Program-made: the position numbers and the translations under genes
Assembly (NCBI RefSeq): GCF_900112065.1
Contig: NZ_FOKE01000013.1
Span: forward strand, 186,001 to 250,000
DNA: 64,000 bases
Source: Cohnella sp. OV330
Lineage (GTDB): Bacteria > Bacillota > Bacilli > Paenibacillales > Paenibacillaceae
Direction: 5' to 3'
The notes under the pieces: generated by a model
The model's database searches: none
What the model saw: the letters and a program-made list of their open reading frames with translations, nothing else
What the model was told of the DNA's origin: nothing
Shown: positions 63,894-64,000 of the stretch, one piece after another
Numbering within the stretch: the stretch's first letter is position 1
How the letters are laid out: every line of letters starts with the position of its first letter

Positions 63894-64000
63894 ATGAAGA
63901 AATCTCAAGCAGTCATCGCCCTCTTGACGGGAGGAGCGCTGCTCCTGTCCGCGTGCGGCAACAATTCCGGCAACGGCAACAACGCCGCAAGCTCGCCATC
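63894..64000 (+). CDS. Sugar-binding lipoprotein (3' end outside window)
   Basis: Only 35 codons are visible: MKKSQAVIALLTGGALLLSAC, i.e. a lipoprotein signal with lipobox L-S-A-C, then a Gly/Asn-rich linker. Position after two permeases makes it the solute-binding component of this importer. GGGAATGGG lies about 7 nt before the ATG. Confidence 0.85.
   Translation, partial: MKKSQAVIALLTGGALLLSACGNNSGNGNNAASSP

Overview
The window looks like chromosomal DNA from a GC-rich Paenibacillaceae bacterium (Paenibacillus/Cohnella type). The grounds are several S-layer-homology (SLH) surface proteins, YesM/YesN-type two-component regulators beside LplB/YtcP-type sugar permeases without an ATPase gene, very large modular polysaccharide lyases and glycosidases, ECF41 sigma factors, and many TTG/GTG starts behind strong GGAGG ribosome-binding sites. 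No rRNA, tRNA, CRISPR array, phage or intact insertion sequence was seen.

Layout. 1-4.5 kb: the 3' end of a heparinase II/III-like enzyme that ends in cohesin, FIVAR-like and dockerin modules, followed by an SLH protein with its own cohesin-like domain. 4.5-4.75 kb: a 160-bp remnant of an aldo/keto reductase whose intact relative lies at 18.6 kb. 4.8-18.4 kb: a polysaccharide-use cluster with sensor kinase, AraC-type response regulator, two permeases, binding lipoprotein and a 2231-residue heparinase-like lyase; a 34-bp box is shared upstream of the permease operon and the lyase. 18.5-21.1 kb: aldo/keto reductase, an ArsR/AHSA1 operon with an inverted repeat centred on its -35 element, and RidA. 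21.2-21.5 kb: 51-bp tandem repeats. 21.6-30.1 kb: a reverse-strand cluster of a second giant lyase, an orphan sugar-binding lipoprotein and an M14 carboxypeptidase. 30.3-38.2 kb: a dispersed repeat element, an ECF41 operon, a Fur-boxed siderophore-binding protein, acetyltransferases and a TetR/YhgE-Pip pair.

38.2-48.5 kb is the most interesting part. Three reverse-strand transcription units (an SLH-FIVAR protein; a surface Ig-like protein plus an SLH protein; a 7TM histidine kinase plus a response regulator with a BTAD domain) each start from a promoter with the same 45-bp architecture: GTC-led half-sites about 10-11 bp apart placed at fixed distance from a TATACT -10 element with no consensus -35. 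This looks like a self-contained, autoregulated cell-surface regulon.

48.5-64 kb: an Rrf2 regulator and NAD(P)-binding reductase carrying two copies of one operator; an epimerase-like gene; a multi-domain GH87-type alpha-1,3-glucanase behind a structured leader; a second ECF41 locus (carboxymuconolactone decarboxylase plus sigma factor) with the matching promoter; a second copy of the dispersed repeat; and a glycan-use operon (phosphoesterase, Gfo/Idh/MocA oxidoreductase, GH29 fucosidase, GH35 beta-galactosidase) divergent from another ABC importer whose binding protein is cut by the window end. Overall the region is devoted to sensing, degrading and importing complex polysaccharides and to building the cell surface. 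All calls come from reading the sequence; no database search was run.
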